From NCBI GenBank assembly GCA_022837185.1, contig JALHJD010000116.1:1-8771 (forward strand): a stretch of 8,771 bases of DNA, in the 5' to 3' direction. Positions 7,294-8,771 of this stretch are shown piece after piece. Source of the DNA: Desulfobacteraceae bacterium (GTDB lineage: Bacteria > Desulfobacterota > Desulfobulbia > Desulfobulbales > Desulfobulbaceae). The notes under the pieces were generated by a model. That model saw only the letters and a list, made by a program, of their open reading frames with translations. It was not told where the DNA came from and did no database searches. Each line of letters begins with the position of its first letter. Within the stretch, counting starts at the first letter, position 1. The translations under genes were made by a program, and so were the position numbers.

Positions 7294-7914
7294 ATGTCGC
7301 TTAGTGTCGATTCCATGTCGGAAATCATATCTACAACGCTGTTCATCGATTCATGCCGGATCAACTGCCTGACTGCGGGCAATCCCGAACGCCTGACGAT
7401 CGTCCTGCTGCACGGCATGAAGTTTCAGGCCGCTGACTGGCAGAAAATCGGCACCCTCCAGAAACTTGCTGCCGAGGGTTTTCATGCCGCCGCCGTGGAC
7501 ATGCCGGGTTTCGGCAAATCGCCGGCCTGCGCCCTTGACCATGAGCGTGTGCTGCTCGGACTGCTGGCAGAGCTTAACCTGAACAGGGTCGTTCTCGTCG
7601 GGCCGTCCATGGGGGGACGGATCGCCCTGGAATTCGCCCTGCGCCATCCATCATCCATTGCCGGCCTCGTCCTGGTGGGAGCGGTCGGCGTCGACGACAA
7701 CAGAAACAGGCTTTCCTCCATCACCGCCCCCACCCTCATTGTCTGGGGCGGGGAAGACAGGGTGGCCCCCCTCGCCCATTGCGACCTCCTGCACACCTCG
7801 ATCGCCGGGGCAAAAAAATTTATCATTGCCGGGGCTTCCCATCCGTGTTATCTGGACAATCCTGAAAAATGGCACCGGGAACTTGTTGCCTTCCTGCATG
7901 AACTCCCTGAATAA
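7294..7914 (+). CDS. ABHD14-like alpha/beta hydrolase
   Basis: A 206-residue cytoplasmic alpha/beta hydrolase, the size of animal ABHD14B (about 210). Visible parts: oxyanion loop LLHGMKF (38-44), WQKIGTLQKLAAEGF (49-63), VDMPGFGKS (68-76), nucleophile elbow GPSMGG (103-108, Ser105), acid in WGGEDRVAP (Asp155), and ASHPCYLDNPEKWH (181-194) with catalytic His183. The triad is complete. HPCYLD-P-WH, the HG(I/M)-F...W-GTL block and D(L/M)PG-G-S closely match ABHD14B as I remember it. That enzyme is reported to act as a protein lysine deacetylase that passes acetyl groups to CoA; whether bacterial relatives do so is unknown. Start choice: ATG 7294 has AAAGG 5 bases upstream; in-frame ATGs at 7246 and 7315 are alternatives. 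It ends 26 bp before the topoisomerase start, suggesting one transcript. Confidence 0.85.
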   Translation: MSLSVDSMSEIISTTLFIDSCRINCLTAGNPERLTIVLLHGMKFQAADWQKIGTLQKLAAEGFHAAAVDMPGFGKSPACALDHERVLLGLLAELNLNRVVLVGPSMGGRIALEFALRHPSSIAGLVLVGAVGVDDNRNRLSSITAPTLIVWGGEDRVAPLAHCDLLHTSIAGAKKFIIAGASHPCYLDNPEKWHRELVAFLHELPE

Positions 7915-7940
7915 TCGTAAAATTCCACACTCCTTGTTCA

Positions 7941-8621
7941 ATGGGTAAAACATTAATAATCGCTGAAAAACCAAGCGTTGCCGCCGATATCGTCAAGGCC
8001 CTGCCCGGTACGTTTACCAGGACGAAGACCCATTTCGAAAGCGACCGCTACATCGTCTCCTTTGCCCTGGGCCACCTGGTTTCCATTGCCTATCCCGAGG
8101 AAATCGATCCCCGGTATCAGAAATGGACCATTGACAACCTCCCCATCCTGCCGGACGAATTTCCCCTGACCGTGCTGCCGGAGACCAAATCCCAGTTCAA
8201 CGCCCTGCGCAAACTGATCCGCGGCAGAGATATCGACGTGATAATCAATGCCTGCGACGCGGGCCGCGAAGGCGAGCTGATCTTCTACCGCCGCGCCGAT
8301 CAGCAAGGTCCCAAGGAATCATTCTACCTTCGCTCCCCCACCTCCGCCCCGGACACGCTACGCCAGTCGCTGTCATTAGCGTACGGGCAGGTCGGTCGGG
8401 TTCGGAAGCGTCGCCTTTTGTTTCTTGCTGGCAGAACCCGCATCCACCTCGACCAGGTCGAAAGCTTGGGAGATTTCCTCGAACTCGAGGTCGTACTGGA
8501 GGACGGCGAACCTGCCGAGGCTGGGGTTCTTGAGGCCGACAACCTGATGTCGCAGCTGGACATAGCGCGGTCTCAGCTGATCGAAGCCGCTTATGTCGAT
8601 CTGCTGAGATCCAAGACGTGA
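7941..8621 (+). CDS. Chimeric ORF: topoisomerase III/IA N-terminus joined to a CYTH-domain C-terminus
   Basis: One uninterrupted 226-residue frame made of two unrelated parts. Residues 1-114 are the start of a type IA DNA topoisomerase (TopB-like): IIAEKPSVAADIVKALPG (6-23), the conserved FALGHLVSIAYPEEIDP stretch (41-57), and the TOPRIM acidic signature NACDAGREGELIF (103-115). A complete enzyme is roughly 650-900 residues. The active-site tyrosine and all strand-passage domains are missing, so it cannot relax DNA. From about residue 115 the sequence follows CYTH proteins (CyaB class IV adenylate cyclase/thiamine triphosphatase superfamily), but without their N-terminal ExExK motif. Neither half is complete, so the product is probably non-functional. 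The start ATG is 26 bp after the hydrolase stop, with no clear ribosome site. It may be a real rearrangement or an assembly join. Confidence 0.8.
   Translation: MGKTLIIAEKPSVAADIVKALPGTFTRTKTHFESDRYIVSFALGHLVSIAYPEEIDPRYQKWTIDNLPILPDEFPLTVLPETKSQFNALRKLIRGRDIDVIINACDAGREGELIFYRRADQQGPKESFYLRSPTSAPDTLRQSLSLAYGQVGRVRKRRLLFLAGRTRIHLDQVESLGDFLELEVVLEDGEPAEAGVLEADNLMSQLDIARSQLIEAAYVDLLRSKT
8271..8291 (+). other. Junction between topoisomerase and CYTH sequences
   Basis: These codons read GELIFYR. GELIF belongs to the topoisomerase TOPRIM signature (DAGREGELIF), while CYTH proteins commonly have a (R)GELI-YYRR-D segment at the matching place. Both parents could therefore share these bases, so the crossover probably lies within about 8271-8282. 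Short shared sequence at a crossover is typical of illegitimate recombination, and also of short-read assembly misjoins. Confidence 0.65.
8283..8621 (+). pseudogene. Truncated CYTH-domain (CyaB-like) protein, 3' part
   Basis: CYTH proteins bind triphosphates (ATP, thiamine triphosphate, inorganic triphosphate) inside a beta-tunnel. Visible here are RRADQQGPKESFY (117-129 of the chimeric ORF), VGRVRKRRLLFLAGRTRIHL (151-170), DQVESLGDFLELEVVLEDGE (171-190) and the closing helix ending AYVDLLRSKT. These cover roughly the last two thirds of a typical CyaB-like protein of about 170-185 residues. The first strands, including the ExExK metal/triphosphate-binding motif, are absent. Eight of 18 leucine codons are CTT, CTA, TTA or TTG, against one of 11 in the topoisomerase part, hinting at a different origin. 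The reading frame is intact to a natural TGA. Confidence 0.75.
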
Positions 8622-8771
8622 GCGAGCAGGCTAAAGCCAGCGTAGCGCATCGATTCTTAGGTTCTTATTCAAGAAAGTAAGCTTACTACCGCGAAACGGC
8701 CGATGTTCGCCTGCGCCAATACAGTCTGGGTGACGGCGGCGTAACTGGAAGGGCTCCGCTGCATCAGGTTG
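8622..8771. other. Gene-free tail of the window
   Basis: No protein, RNA gene or repeat is recognisable in these last 150 bases on either strand. The + frame that follows the CYTH stop is interrupted by TAA within the AAGTAAGC stretch (about 8680). Short open frames run off the window edge on both strands, but none shows a family motif. The segment does not resemble a topoisomerase gene, so it gives no sign of the missing topB remainder. Confidence 0.5.

Noticed and set aside
6303..7418. Minus-strand open frame (371 codons) opposite the DisA-N-like gene and the gap after it
   Set aside because: It covers the gap at 7131-7293, so I considered it, but the translation shows no recognisable domain and it runs antisense to two well-supported proteins.
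7941..8621. A genuine new two-domain TOPRIM-CYTH enzyme
   Set aside because: Both parts are cut inside their folds: the CYTH barrel lacks its ExExK strand and the topoisomerase lacks its active-site tyrosine. A functional fusion is unlikely unless conservation is shown.

Overview
The window is GC-rich bacterial DNA with all recognisable genes on the + strand. It looks like a chromosomal segment from a Gram-negative bacterium: there is an inner-membrane RND pump with a periplasmic adaptor. The dispersed hairpin repeat (TAGGTTGGGC...GAAGCCCAAC) and the style of the proteins suggest Desulfobacterota (a Geobacter/Desulfuromonas-like deltaproteobacterium). That placement is inference from memory of such genomes; no rRNA, tRNA or other strict marker is present.

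Layout. (1) 1-597: non-coding. It holds two copies of a composite repeat of about 175-195 bp (91-275 and 287-463), then a control region with a possible promoter and two similar palindromes. (2) 598-5703: a tight three-gene efflux operon of TetR/AcrR repressor, HlyD/AcrA-type adaptor and AcrB-type RND pump. Both gene junctions overlap (8 bp, then 4 bp as ATGA). No outer-membrane channel gene follows, so a TolC-like partner must come from elsewhere. (3) 5859-7130: a 423-residue protein whose C-terminal half carries DisA-N (diadenylate cyclase-like) signature motifs with a degraded RHR motif. It probably belongs to the DACNV class of predicted nucleotide sensors. (4) 7294-7914: a small alpha/beta hydrolase strongly resembling animal ABHD14B, with an intact Ser-Asp-His triad. 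(5) 7941-8621: an open frame that begins as a type IA topoisomerase (TOPRIM domain) and changes abruptly, at the shared peptide GELI, into the C-terminal part of a CYTH-domain (CyaB-like) protein. (6) 8622-8771: no recognisable gene.

How the parts fit. The efflux operon is self-contained: the repressor probably binds the palindromes at 502-515 and 554-567 and is displaced by a pump substrate. The DisA-N-like protein, hydrolase and topoisomerase start form a second co-directional cluster with no obvious functional link. The most striking feature is the topoisomerase/CYTH junction. Leucine codon use changes across it, so it marks a real illegitimate recombination, a horizontal insertion, or an assembly misjoin. 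I found no CRISPR array, transposase gene, phage gene or RNA gene.
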